From contig CAXARO010000252.1 in the NCBI GenBank assembly GCA_963971305.1, forward strand, positions 1 to 64,000: DNA of 64,000 nucleotides. The letters are read 5' to 3'. Under the pieces are notes generated by a model that saw only the letters and a program-made list of their open reading frames with translations, was not told the DNA's origin and made no database searches. The position numbers and the translations under genes are program-made. This DNA is from Arcuatula senhousia. Lineage: Eukaryota; Mollusca; Bivalvia; Mytilida; Mytilidae. Positions 27,899-41,000 of this stretch are shown in pieces; within the stretch, counting starts at the first letter, position 1, and each line of letters opens with the position of its first letter.

Positions 27899-29024
27899 TT
27901 GTACATGTATAGTCTATAATCTTATCATGCATTTATGAATTAGACGCTATTTAGAGAACTTCGTTTTGTGATATTCATTAACAAACCGCTAAAAAATCTA
28001 AATTTTATTCTCCAAAGGACGTTGTAATTAAGATTTGTGTCTCATAGGAATGAATCTTTTCTTTGATCATGACATAACTCATATTAAAAACTTTTTTAAC
28101 CTGAAGTACTCAAAATGTATGTAATAGAGAAAAGGTTTTAATTTGTTTCTTTTTTAGATTGCTCGCTAGTCTTGTTTTGGGATTTCAAAACTTAAACGTC
28201 ACGAACCTATCAAGATTTTGTTTTGCTTTTTTGCTTATTTTATACCTTTAACTATATTACCTTTTCATTCTGAATCTACTTATTTTCAATAATACCGAGT
28301 ACATTTGTATTAGTAGCGAACAACTTTGACAGGAACATATTTGATAATTACTTTGGTTTGTAATAATCTCCTTACATCAACTACGGTCCATCATCAACCT
28401 TGTCAAAGCTTTTGTTTGTCCTTGTCTACTATATGTTTTTTTTGTTTTATGTCCAGAAATGGGTCTTTCTTTGATATTCTAGGGATTTGTTTGAATCTTT
28501 TGTATTGTATTTTTAGTCTTGGGCCAATGCAATACGGCGAGCAGCGACCTCTGGTTATGTTGAAGACAGCTGGCTGTTTTTCATTGTGATTTTTTCAATT
28601 CCAAATCTCTATATCGTCAACTTCGCCCGTCTTCTACATGCGCTTATAAGGAGTCTATTAGCTATCACACAAGTAACGCGCAATTATTATACATTAATTC
28701 GTGTTGACTTTTAGACTCTCCTACCCGATTGGCCTTGTGTCCCCATTTCCTCCACTTCATCATCATTTCATGTGTACCACCACTTTCATGTTCATCTCCC
28801 GGATATAGCCGAAATCGTGCTGCTTGGGAGTAATGCAATAACTAACTTACTAACTAATTAACCAACGTAATCTTAATGTCTTGTGTATTTTCTGTCTTTT
28901 AATTTGCTATTTTTAGGGCTGTAAAGCCAATAGATTAGACGGATACAATGATGTTGTAGCTACATTCATGAGTCACAAGTCTGCAAGCTTTTTTATTTCG
29001 CCTACATTTTTTTACTAATACCAG
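27899..29024 (+). other. Symporter intron, no gene seen
   Basis: Remainder of the 15.6-kb intron after the Gypsy element. Apart from the repeat fragment at 28727-28768, which pairs with 17943-17990, nothing recognisable was seen. It ends in the acceptor TACTAATACCAG before 29025, with a TACTAAT branch-like sequence very close to the AG. Confidence 0.5.
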
Positions 29025-29237
29025 GTGGAGCAGCTGTTCTTACAAGCCTAGTTGACGGCCTGAGCGTGGAGTTTGCCACCGTGCTAGTGGCCGCTGTCAT
29101 AGGTACATACACGTTCATCGGTGGCCTCGGAGCCACGATCTACGTGTCCTACTTCAATACAGCACTGATTTACATTATAATGCTGATAATCATTGAAAAA
29201 GTCTATGACGACAAAGACAGCCATGATAATCCTTTAG
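29025..29237 (+). CDS. DUR3: DUR3-like symporter, third visible exon
   Basis: Acceptor ACCAG before 29025 and donor TTAG|GTAAGT after 29237, both phase 1, which fits the phase-1 donor at 13414: the joined codon gives Gly and the sequence continues LMLG-GAAVLTSLVDGL. It encodes the helices FATVLVAAVIGTYTFIGGLG and YFNTALIYIIMLIIIEKVYD, equivalent to the DUR3 region around YTxxGGLxAT. The 15.6-kb intron removed before it contains both the truncated LINE and the Gypsy element. Confidence 0.8.
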
Positions 29238-29965
29238 GTAAGTTAATCATTCAACCAGACAATCACGTTTCCCCTACTGATTATTTTTAAAATGTTATGT
29301 TAAGATGCTGCTGATATTCGTTTTGTATTTTATGATGAGATGCTGCTGATGTAGATGATAAAGCAGTAAAGTACTGTTATGACTGGTGGGTTATTTTCGC
29401 GATGTTCTGTTTTCTTTCGGATTTTTTTGCGAATTCATCCGAAGCACGAATACATGTACGTGTATAAAACCTCAATGAATTCTTATGAATAATAAATTAC
29501 ATTAAGGCCTTTTTGTTGTACATTGCATGCAATGTTCACCTCACTGTCCATATTGTTTCTCAAGACCGTATAACATATGAATGAAGAGGAGAGATTATTG
29601 CCATTAAATCTATGAGACTGTACATTCCAGTTCTATGTTATGATCTTAATTTCTAGTTTGTTATTTATGGTTGATCATGTGTGCTGAGTATATACCTTCT
29701 GAAAGAGTTGAGTATTGTACTCCTAGTTAGTTTAAGTTTTGGTATTTTGGCAATGTAATAAAATGTAAAATGTGACATGACTGAAACCTGAAACGATCAA
29801 TATGTTACCAAATTCAAACTACTAGTAAATATGGTTACCTTATTCAGTCTACCAATCCCCCCAATTATTAAAAGGGTCTAAATTATTTTCAAATAAAAAT
29901 GTATATCTCTGATGATAATGGTTTATTACAAAGAATTTTCAAGATAGTTTCTCTTTTGTCTTCAG
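29238..29965 (+). other. Symporter intron, no gene seen
   Basis: 728-base AT-rich intron between GTAAGT and TCTTTTGTCTTCAG. No repeat or ORF of note was seen. Confidence 0.6.
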
Positions 29966-30088
29966 GGAGTAAAGAGGTCATTTATCAGTACGTTGCCTGT
30001 AGCATTGGACCAGGGGAAAACCACGATAATAGTTTTCTTACTATCTTATCAAAACCAGGACTGATGTTTGGTCTTATTAATATCGTTG
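29966..30088 (+). CDS. DUR3: DUR3-like symporter, fourth visible exon (parent of the 58-bp array)
   Basis: Acceptor TTTTGTCTTCAG (phase 1) and donor GTTG|GTAAGTAC (phase 1). It encodes GSKEVIYQYVACSIG and, at its end, LTILSKPGLMFGLINIVG, the conserved DUR3 segment that in relatives continues into a FGTVFLDQAYWQ-like helix. That next exon is absent from the window and must lie beyond 64000, making the following intron at least 33.9 kb. Reading past the donor hits TAA after three codons (GKY*), so retention or use of a later donor truncates the protein. The last 34 bases of this exon are the source of the tandem array that follows. Confidence 0.8.
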
Positions 30089-33000
30089 GTAAGTACTAAG
30101 GTTGTCTTTAACCAGGACTTATGTTCGGCCTTATAAATATTGTTGGTGAGTATTTAGTTTATCTGATAACAAGGACTGATGTTTAGCCTTATAAATATTG
30201 TTGGTGAGTACTTAGTTTATCTGATAACCAGGACTGATGTTTGGCCTTATAAATATTGTTGGTGAGTACTTAGTTTATCTGATAACCATCACTGATATTT
30301 GACCATATAAATTTTGTTGGTGAGTTCTTACTTTATCTTATTACCAGTACTTATGTTTGGTCCTATAAATACTGTTGGTGAGTACTTAGTTTATCTTATA
30401 CCCAAGACTGATGTTTGGCGTTATAAATACTGTTGGTGAGTACTTAGTTTATCTTATACCCAAGACTGATGTTTGGCGTTATAAATACTGTTGGTGAGTA
30501 CTTAGTTTATCTTATACCCAAGACTGATGTTTGGCGTTATAAATACTGTTGGTGAGTACTTAGTTTATCTTATACCCAAGACTGATGTTTGGCGTTATAA
30601 ATACTGTTGGTGAGTACTTAGTTTATCTTATACCCAAGACTGATGTTTGGCGTTATAAATACTGTTGGTGAGTACTTAGTTTATCTTATAACCAAGACTG
30701 ATGTTTGGCGTTATAAATACTGTTGGTGAGTACTTAGTTTATCTTATACCCAAGACTGATGTTTGGCGTTATAAATACTGTTGGTGAGTACTTAGTTTAT
30801 CTTATACCCAAGACTGATGTTTGGCGTTATAAATACTGTTGGTGAGTACTTAGTTTATCTTATACCCAAGACTGATGTTTGGCGTTATAAATACTGTTGG
30901 TGAGTACTTAGTTTATCTTATACCCAAGACTGATGTTTGGCGTTATAAATACTGTTGGTGAGTACTTAGTTTATCTTATAACCAAGACTGATGTTTGGCG
31001 TTATAAATACTGTTGGTGAGTACTTAGTTTATCTTATACTCAAGACTGATGTTTGGCGTTATAAATACTGTTGGTGAGTACTTAGTTTATCTTATACCCA
31101 AGACTGATGTTTGGCGTTATAAATACTGTTGGTGAGTACTTAGTTTATCTTATACCCAAGACTGATGTTTGGCGTTATAAATACTGTTGGTGAGTACTTA
31201 GTTTATCTTATACCCAAGACTGATGTTTGGCGTTATAAATACTGTTGGTGAGTACTTAGTTTATCTTATACCCAAGACTGATGTTTGGCGTTATAAATAC
31301 TGTTGGTGAGTACTTAGTTTATCTTATACCCAAGACTGATGTTTTGCGTTATAAATACTGTTGATGAGTACTTAGTTTATCTTATACCCAAGACTGATGT
31401 TTGGCGTTATAAATACTGTTGGTGAGTACTTAGATTATCTTATACCCAAGACTGATGTTTGGCGTTATAAATTCTGTTGGTGAGTGCTTAGTTTATATAA
31501 TAACCAAGACTGATGTTTAGCGTTATAAATACTGTTGGTGAGTGCTTAGTTTATATAATAACCAAGACTGATGTTTAGCGTTATAAATACTGTTGGTGAG
31601 TACTTAGTTTATCTTATACCCAAGACTGATGTTTAGCGTTATAAATACTGTTGGTGAGTACTTAGTTTATCTTATACCCAAGACTGATGTTTAGCGTTAT
31701 AAATACTGTTGGTGAGTACTTAGTTTATCTTATACCCAAGACTGATGTTTGGCATTATAAATACTGTTGGTGAGTACTTAGTTTATCTTATACTCAAGAC
31801 TGATGTTTGGCGTTATAAATACTGTTGGTGAGTACTTAGTTTGTCTTATACTCAAGACTGATGTTTGGCGTTATAAATACTGTTGGTGAGTACTTAGTTT
31901 ATCTTATACCCAAGACTGATGTTTGGCGTTATAAATACTGTTGGTGAGTACTTAGTTTATCTTATACCCAAGACTGATGTTTAGCGTTATAAATACTGTT
32001 GGTGAGTACTTAGTGTATCTTATAACCAAGACTGATGTTTGGTGTTATAAATACTGTTGGTGAGTACTTAGTTTATCTTATACCCAAGACTGATGTTTGG
32101 CGTTATAAATACTGTTGGTGAGTACTTAGTTTATCTTATACTCAAGACTGATGTTTGGCGTTATAAATACTGTTGGTGAGTACTTAGTTTATCTTATACC
32201 CAAGACTGATGTTTGGCGTTATAAATACTGTTGGTGAGTACTTAGTTTATCTTATACCCAAGACTGATGTTTGGCGTTATAAATACTGTTGGTGAGTACT
32301 TAGTTTATCTTATACCCAAGACTGATGTTTGGCGTTATAAATACTGTTGGTGAGTACTTAGTTTATCTTATAACCAAGACTGATGTTTGGCGTTATAAAT
32401 ACTGTTGGTGAGTACTTAGTTTATCTTATACCCAAGACTGATGTTTGGCGTTATAAATACTGTTGGTGAGTACTTAGTTTATCTTATACCCAAGACTGAT
32501 GTTTGGCGTTATAAATACTGTTGGTGAGTACTTAGTTTATCTTATACCCAAGACTGATGTTTGGCGTTATAAATACTGTTGGTGAGTACTTAGTTTATCT
32601 TATACCCAAGACTGATGTTTGGCGTTATAAATACTGTTGGTGAGTACTTAGTTTATCTTATACCCAAGACTGATGTTTGGCGTTATAAATACTGTTGGTG
32701 AGTACTTAGTTTATCTTATACCCAAGACTGATGTTTGGCGTTATAAATACTGTTGGTGAGTACTTAGTTTATCTTATACCCAAGACTGATGTTTTGCGTT
32801 ATAAATACTGTTGGTGAGTACTTAGTTTATCTTATACCCAAGACTGATGTTTGGCGTTATAAATACTGTTGGTGAGTACTTAGTGTATCTTATACCCAAG
32901 ACTGATGTTTGGCGTTATAAATACTGTTGGTGAGTACTTAGTTTGTCTTATACCCAAGACTGATGTTTGGTGTTATAAATACTGTTGGTGAGTACTTAGT

Positions 33001-36000
33001 TTATCTTATACCCAAGACTGATGTTTGGCGTTATAAATACTGTTGGTGAGTACTTAGTTTACCTTATACCCAAGACTGATGTTTTGCGTTATAAATACTG
33101 TTGGTGAGTACTTAGTTTATCTTATACCCAAGACTGATGTTTAGCGTTATAAATACTGTTGGTGAGTACTTAGTTTATCTTATACCCAAGACTGATGTTT
33201 GGCGTTATAAATACTGTTGGTGAGTACTTAGTTTATCTTATACCCAAGACTGATGTTTTGCGTTATAAATACTGTTGGTGAGTACTTAGTTTATCTTATA
33301 CCCAAGACTGATGTTTGGCGTTATAAATACTGTTGGTGAGTACTTAGTTTATCTTATACCCAAGACTGATGTTTTGCGTTATAAATACTGTTGGTGAGTA
33401 CTTAGTTTATCTTATACCCAAGACTGATGTTTGGCGTTATAAATACTGTTGGTGAGTACTTAGATTATCTTATACCCAAGACTGATGTTTGGCGTTATAA
33501 ATTCTGTTGGTGAGTGCTTGGATTATATAATAACCAAGACTGATGTTTGGCCTCATAAATACTGTTGGTGAGTACTTAGTTTATCTTATACCCAAGACTG
33601 ATGTTTTGCGTTATAAATACTGTTGGTGAGTACTTAGTTTATCTTATACCCAAGACTGATGTTTGGCGTTATAAATACTGTTGGTGAGTACTTAGTTTAT
33701 CTTATACCCAAGACTGATGTTTGGCGTTATAAATACTGTTGGTGAGTACTTAGTTTATCTTATACCCAAGACTGATGTTTGGCGTTATAAATACTGTTGG
33801 TGAGTACTTAGTTTATCTTATACCCAAGACTGATGTTTGGCGTTATAAATACTGTTGGTGAGTACTTAGTTTATCTTATACCCAAGACTGATGTTTTGCG
33901 TTATAAATACTGTTGGTGAGTACTTAGTTTATCTTATACCCAAGACTGATGTTTGGCGTTATAAATACTGTTGGTGAGTACTTAGTTTATCTTATACCCA
34001 AGACTGATGTTTTGCGTTATAAATACTGTTGGTGAGTACTTAGTTTATCTTATACCCAAGACTGATGTTTTGCGTTATAAATACTGTTGGTGAGTACTTA
34101 GTTTATCTTATACCCAAGACTGATGTTTGGCGTTATAAATACTGTTGGTGAGTACTTAGTTTATCTTATAACCAAGACTGATGTTTGGCGTTATAAATAC
34201 TGTTGGTGAGTACTTAGTTTATCTTATACCCAAGACTGATGTTTGGCGTTATAAATACTGTTGGTGAGTACTTAGTTTATCTTATACCCAAGACTGATGT
34301 TTGGCGTTATAAATACTGTTGGTGAGTACTTAGTTTATCTTATACCCAAGACTGATGTTTAGCGTTATAAATACTGTTGGTGAGTACTTAGTGTATCTTA
34401 TAACCAAGACTGATGTTTGGTGTTATAAATACTGTTGGTGAGTACTTAGTTTATCTTATACTCAAGACTGATGTTTGGCGTTATAAATAATGTTGGTGAG
34501 TACTTAGTTTATCTTATACCCAAGACTGATGTTTGGCGTTATAAATACTGTTGGTGAGTACTTAGTTTATCTTATACCCAAGACTGATGTTTGGCGTTAT
34601 AAATACTGTTAGTGAGTACTTAGTTTATCTTATACCCAAGACTGATGTTTGGCGTTATAAATACTGTTGGTGAGTACTTAGTTTATCTTATAACCAAGAC
34701 TGATGTTTGGCGTTATAAATACTGTTGGTGAGTACTTAGTTTATCTTATACCCAAGACTGATGTTTGGCGTTATAAATACTGTTGGTGAGTACTTAGTTT
34801 ATCTTATACCCAAGACTGATGTTTGGCGTTATAAATACTGTTGGTGAGTACTTAGTTTATCTTATACCCAAGACTGATGTTTTGCGTTATAAATACTGTT
34901 GGTGAGTACTTAGTTTATCTTATACCCAAGACTGATGTTTGGCGTTATAAATACTGTTGGTGAGTACTTAGTTTATCTTATACCCAAGACTGATGTTTGG
35001 CGTTATAAATACTGTTGGTGAGTACTTAGTTTATCTTATACCCAAGACTGATGTTTGGCGTTATAAATACTGTTGGTGAGTACTTAGTTTATCTTATACC
35101 CAAGACTGATGTTTGGCGTTATAAATACTGTTGGTGAGTACTTAGTTTATCTTATACCCAAGACTGATGTTTGGTCCTATAAATACTGTTGGTGAGTACT
35201 TAGTTTATCTTATACCCAAGACTGATGTTTGGCGTTATAAATACTGTTGGTGAGTACTTAGTTTATCTTATACCCAAGACTGATGTTTGGTGTTATAAAT
35301 ACTGTTGGTGAGTACTTAGTGTATCTTATAACCAAGACTGATGTTTGGCGTTATAAATACTGTTGGTGAGTACTTAGTGTATCTTATACCCAAGACTGAT
35401 GTTTGGCGTTATAAATACTGTTGGTGAGTACTTAGATTATCTTATACCCAAGACTGATGTTTGGCGTTATAAATTCTGTTGGTGAGTGCTTGGATTATAT
35501 AATAACCAAGACTGATGTTTGGCCTCATAAATACTGTTGGTGAGTACTTAGTTTATCTTATACCCAAGACTGATGTTTTGCGTTATAAATACTGTTGGTG
35601 AGTACTTAGTTTATCTTATACCCAAGACTGATGTTTGGCGTTATAAATACTGTTGGTGAGTACTTAGTTTATCTTATACCCAAGACTGATGTTTGGCGTT
35701 ATAAATACTGTTGGTGAGTACTTAGTTTATCTTATACCCAAGACTGATGTTTGGCGTTATAAATACTGTTGGTGAGTACTTAGTTTATCTTATACCCAAG
35801 ACTGATGTTTGGCGTTATAAATACTGTTGGTGAGTACTTAGTTTATCTTATACCCAAGACTGATGTTTTGCGTTATAAATACTGTTGGTGAGTACTTAGT
35901 TTATCTTATACCCAAGACTGATGTTTGGCGTTATAAATACTGTTGGTGAGTACTTAGTTTATCTTATACCCAAGACTGATGTTTTGCGTTATAAATACTG

Positions 36001-38039
36001 TTGGTGAGTACTTAGTTTATCTTATACCCAAGACTGATGTTTTGCGTTATAAATACTGTTGGTGAGTACTTAGTTTATCTTATACCCAAGACTGATGTTT
36101 GGCGTTATAAATACTGTTGGTGAGTACTTAGTTTATCTTATAACCAAGACTGATGTTTGGCGTTATAAATACTGTTGGTGAGTACTTAGTTTATCTTATA
36201 CCCAAGACTGATGTTTGGCGTTATAAATACTGTTGGTGAGTACTTAGTTTATCTTATACCCAAGACTGATGTTTGGCGTTATAAATACTGTTGGTGAGTA
36301 CTTAGTTTATCTTATACCCAAGACTGATGTTTAGCGTTATAAATACTGTTGGTGAGTACTTAGTGTATCTTATAACCAAGACTGATGTTTGGTGTTATAA
36401 ATACTGTTGGTGAGTACTTAGTTTATCTTATACTCAAGACTGATGTTTGGCGTTATAAATACTGTTGGTGAGTACTTAGTTTATCTTATACCCACGACTG
36501 ATGTTTGGCGTTATAAATACTGTTGGTGAGTACTTAGTTTATCTTATACCCAAGACTGATGTTTGGCGTTATAAATACTGTTAGTGAGTACTTAGTTTAT
36601 CTTATACCCAAGACTGATGTTTGGCGTTATAAATACTGTTGGTGAGTACTTAGTTTATCTTATAACCAAGACTGATGTTTGGCGTTATAAATACTGTTGG
36701 TGAGTACTTAGTTTATCTTATACCCAAGACTGATGTTTGGCGTTATAAATACTGTTGGTGAGTACTTAGTTTATCTTATACCCAAGACTGATGTTTGGCG
36801 TTATAAATACTGTTGGTGAGTACTTAGTTTATCTTATACCCAAGACTGATGTTTTGCGTTATAAATACTGTTGGTGAGTACTTAGTTTATCTTATACCCA
36901 AGACTGATGTTTGGCGTTATAAATACTGTTGGTGAGTACTTAGTTTATCTTATACCCAAGACTGATGTTTGGCGTTATAAATACTGTTGGTGAGTACTTA
37001 GTTTATCTTATACCCAAGACTGATGTTTGGCGTTATAAATACTGTTGGTGAGTACTTAGTTTATCTTATACCCAAGACTGATGTTTGGCGTTATAAATAC
37101 TGTTGGTGAGTACTTAGTTTATCTTATACCCAAGACTGATGTTTGGTCCTATAAATACTGTTGGTGAGTACTTAGTTTATCTTATACCCAAGACTGATGT
37201 TTGGCGTTATAAATACTGTTGGTGAGTACTTAGTTTATCTTATACCCAAGACTGATGTTTGGTGTTATAAATACTGTTGGTGAGTACTTAGTGTATCTTA
37301 TAACCAAGACTGATGTTTGGCGTTATAAATACTGTTGGTGAGTACTTAGTTTATCTTATACTCAAGACTGATGTTTGGTGTTATAAATACTGTTGGTGAG
37401 TACTTAGTTTATCTTATACCCAAGACTGATGTTTGGTGTTATAAATACTGTTGGTGAGTACTTAGTTTATCTTATACCCAAGACTGATGTTTGGCGTTAT
37501 AAATACTGTTGGTGAGTACTTAGTTTATCTTATACCCAAGACTGATGTTTAGCGTTATAAATACTGTTGGTGAGTACTTAGTGTATCTTATAACCAAGAC
37601 TGATGTTTGGTGTTATAAATACTGTTGGTGAGTACTTAGTTTATCTTATACTCAAGACTGATGTTTGGCGTTATAAATACTGTTGGTGAGTACTTAGTTT
37701 ATCTTATACCCAAGACTGATGTTTGGCGTTATAAATACTGTTGGTGAGTACTTAGTTTATCTTATACCCAAGACTGATGTTTGGCGTTATAAATACTGTT
37801 GGTGAGTACTTAGTTTATCTTATACCCAAGACTGATGTTTGGTGTTATAAATACTGTTGGTGAGTACTTAGTTTATCTTATACCCAAGACTGATGTTTGG
37901 CGTTATAAATACTGTTGGTGAGTACTTAGTTTATCTTATACCCAAGACTGATGTTTTGCGTTATAAATACTGTTGGTGAGTACTTAGTTTATCTTATACC
38001 CAAGACTGATGTTTGGCGTTATAAATACTGTTGGTGAGT

Positions 38040-41000
38040 ACTTAGATTATCTTATACCCAAGACTGATATTTGGCGTTATAAATTCTGTTGGTGAGTGCT
38101 TAGTTTATATAATAACCAAGACTGATGTTTGGCCTCATAAATATTGTTGGTGAGTACTTAGTTTATCTGATAACCAGGACTGATGTTTGGCCTTAGAAAT
38201 ATTGTTGGTGAGTACTTAGTTTGTCTTTAACCTGGAATGATGTTTGGCGTTATAAATATTGTTGGTGAGTACTAAGTTTCTTTTATACCCAAGAATGATG
38301 TTTGGCGTTATAAATACTGTTCGAGAGTACTTAGTTTTTATCTTATACCCAAGACTGATGTTTGGCGTTATTAATACTGTTGGTGAGTACTTAGTTTATC
38401 TTATACCCAAGACTGATGTTTGGCGTTATAAATACTGATGGTGAGTACTTAGTTTATCTTATACCCAAGACTGATGTTTTGTCCTATAAATACTGTTGGT
38501 GAGTACTTAGTTTATCTTATACCCAAGACTGATGTTTGGTGTTATAAATACTGTTGGTGAGTACTTAGTTTATCTTATACCCAAGACTGATGTTTAGCGT
38601 TATAAATACTGTTGGTGAGTACTTAGTTTATCTTATACCCAAGACTGATGTTTGGCGTTATAAATACTGTTGGTGAGTACTTAGTTTATCTTATACTCAA
38701 GACTGATGTTTGGCGTTATAAATACTGTTGGTGAGTACTTAGTTTATCTTATACCCAAGACTGATGTTTGGCGTTATAAATATTGTTGGTGAGTACTTAG
38801 TTTATCTTATACTCAAGACTGATGTTTGGCGTTATAAATACTGTTGGTGAGTACTTAGTGTATCTTATACCCAAGACTGATGTTTGACGTTATAAATACT
38901 GTTGGTGAGTACTTAGTGTATTTTATACCCAAGACTGATGTTTGGCGTTATAAATACTGTTGGTGAGTACTTAGTTTATCTTATACCCAAGACTGATGTT
39001 TGGCGTTATAAATACTGTTGGTGAGTACTTAGTTAATCTTATACCCAAGACTGATGTTTGGCGTTATAAATACTGTTGGTGAGTACTTAGTTTATCTTAT
39101 ACCCAAGACTGATGTTTGGCGTTATAAATACTGTTGGTGAGTACTTAGTTTATCTTATACCCAAGACTGATGTTTGGCGTTATAAATACTGTTGGTGAGT
39201 ACTTAGTTTATCTTATACCCAAGACTGATGTTTGGCGTTATAAATACTGTTAGTGAGTACTTAGTCTATCTTATAACCGAGACTGATGTTTGGCCTTATA
39301 AATATTGTTGGTGAGTACTTAGTTTATCTGATAACCAGGACTGATGTTTGTCCTTAGAAATATTGTTTGTGAGTACTTAGTTTGTCTTTAACCTGGAATG
39401 ATGTTTGGCGTTATAAATATTGTTGGTGAGTACTTAGTTTATCTTATACCCAAGACTGATGTTTGGCGTTATAAATACTGTTGGTGAGTACTTAGTTTAT
39501 CTTATACCCAAGACTGATGTTTGGCGTTATAAATACTGTTGGTGAGTACTTAGTTTATCTTATACCCAAGACTGATGTTTGGCGTTATAAATACTGTTGG
39601 TGAGTACTTAGTTTATCTTATACCCAAGACTGATGTTTGGCGTTATAAACACTGTTGGTGAGTACTTAGTTTATCTTATACTCAAGACTGATGTTTGGCG
39701 TTATAAATACTGTTGGTGAGTACTTAGTTTATCTTATACCCAAGACTGATGTTTGGCGTTATAAATACTGTTGGTGAGTACTTAGTTTATCTTATACCCA
39801 AGACTGATGTTTGGCGTTATAAATACTGTTGGTGAGTACTTAGTGTATCTTATAACCAAGACTGATGTTTGGTGTTATAAATACTGTTGGTGAGTACTTA
39901 GTTTATCTTATACTCAAGACTGATGTTTGGCGTTATAAATACTGTTGGTGAGTACTTAGTTTATCTTATACCCAAGACTGATGTTTTGCGTTATAAATAC
40001 TGTTGGTGAGTACTTAGTTTATCTTATACCCAAGACTGATGTTTTGCGTTATAAATACTGTTGGTGAGTACTTAGTTTATCTTATACCCAAGACTGATGT
40101 TTGGCGTTATAAATACTGTTGGTGAGTACTTAGTTTATCTTATAACCAAGACTGATGTTTGGCGTTATAAATACTGTTGGTGAGTACTTAGTTTATCTTA
40201 TACCCAAGACTGATGTTTGGCGTTATAAATACTGTTGGTGAGTACTTAGTTTATCTTATACCCAAGACTGATGTTTGGCGTTATAAATACTGTTGGTGAG
40301 TACTTAGTTTATCTTATACCCAAGACTGATGTTTAGCGTTATAAATACTGTTGGTGAGTACTTAGTGTATCTTATAACCAAGACTGATGTTTGGTGTTAT
40401 AAATACTGTTGGTGAGTACTTAGTTTATCTTATACTCAAGACTGATGTTTGGCGTTATAAATACTGTTGGTGAGTACTTAGTTTATCTTATACCCAAGAC
40501 TGATGTTTGGCGTTATAAATACTGTTGGTGAGTACTTAGTTTATCTTATACCCAAGACTGATGTTTGGCGTTATAAATACTGTTAGTGAGTACTTAGTTT
40601 ATCTTATACCCAAGACTGATGTTTGGCGTTATAAATACTGTTGGTGAGTACTTAGTTTATCTTATAACCAAGACTGATGTTTGGCGTTATAAATACTGTT
40701 GGTGAGTACTTAGTTTATCTTATACCCAAGACTGATGTTTGGCGTTATAAATACTGTTGGTGAGTACTTAGTTTATCTTATACCCAAGACTGATGTTTGG
40801 CGTTATAAATACTGTTGGTGAGTACTTAGTTTATCTTATACCCAAGACTGATGTTTTGCGTTATAAATACTGTTAGTGAGTACTTAGTTTATCTTATACC
40901 CAAGACTGATGTTTGGCGTTATAAATACTGTTGGTGAGTACTTAGTTTATCTTATACCCAAGACTGATGTTTGGCGTTATAAATACTGTTGGTGAGTACT

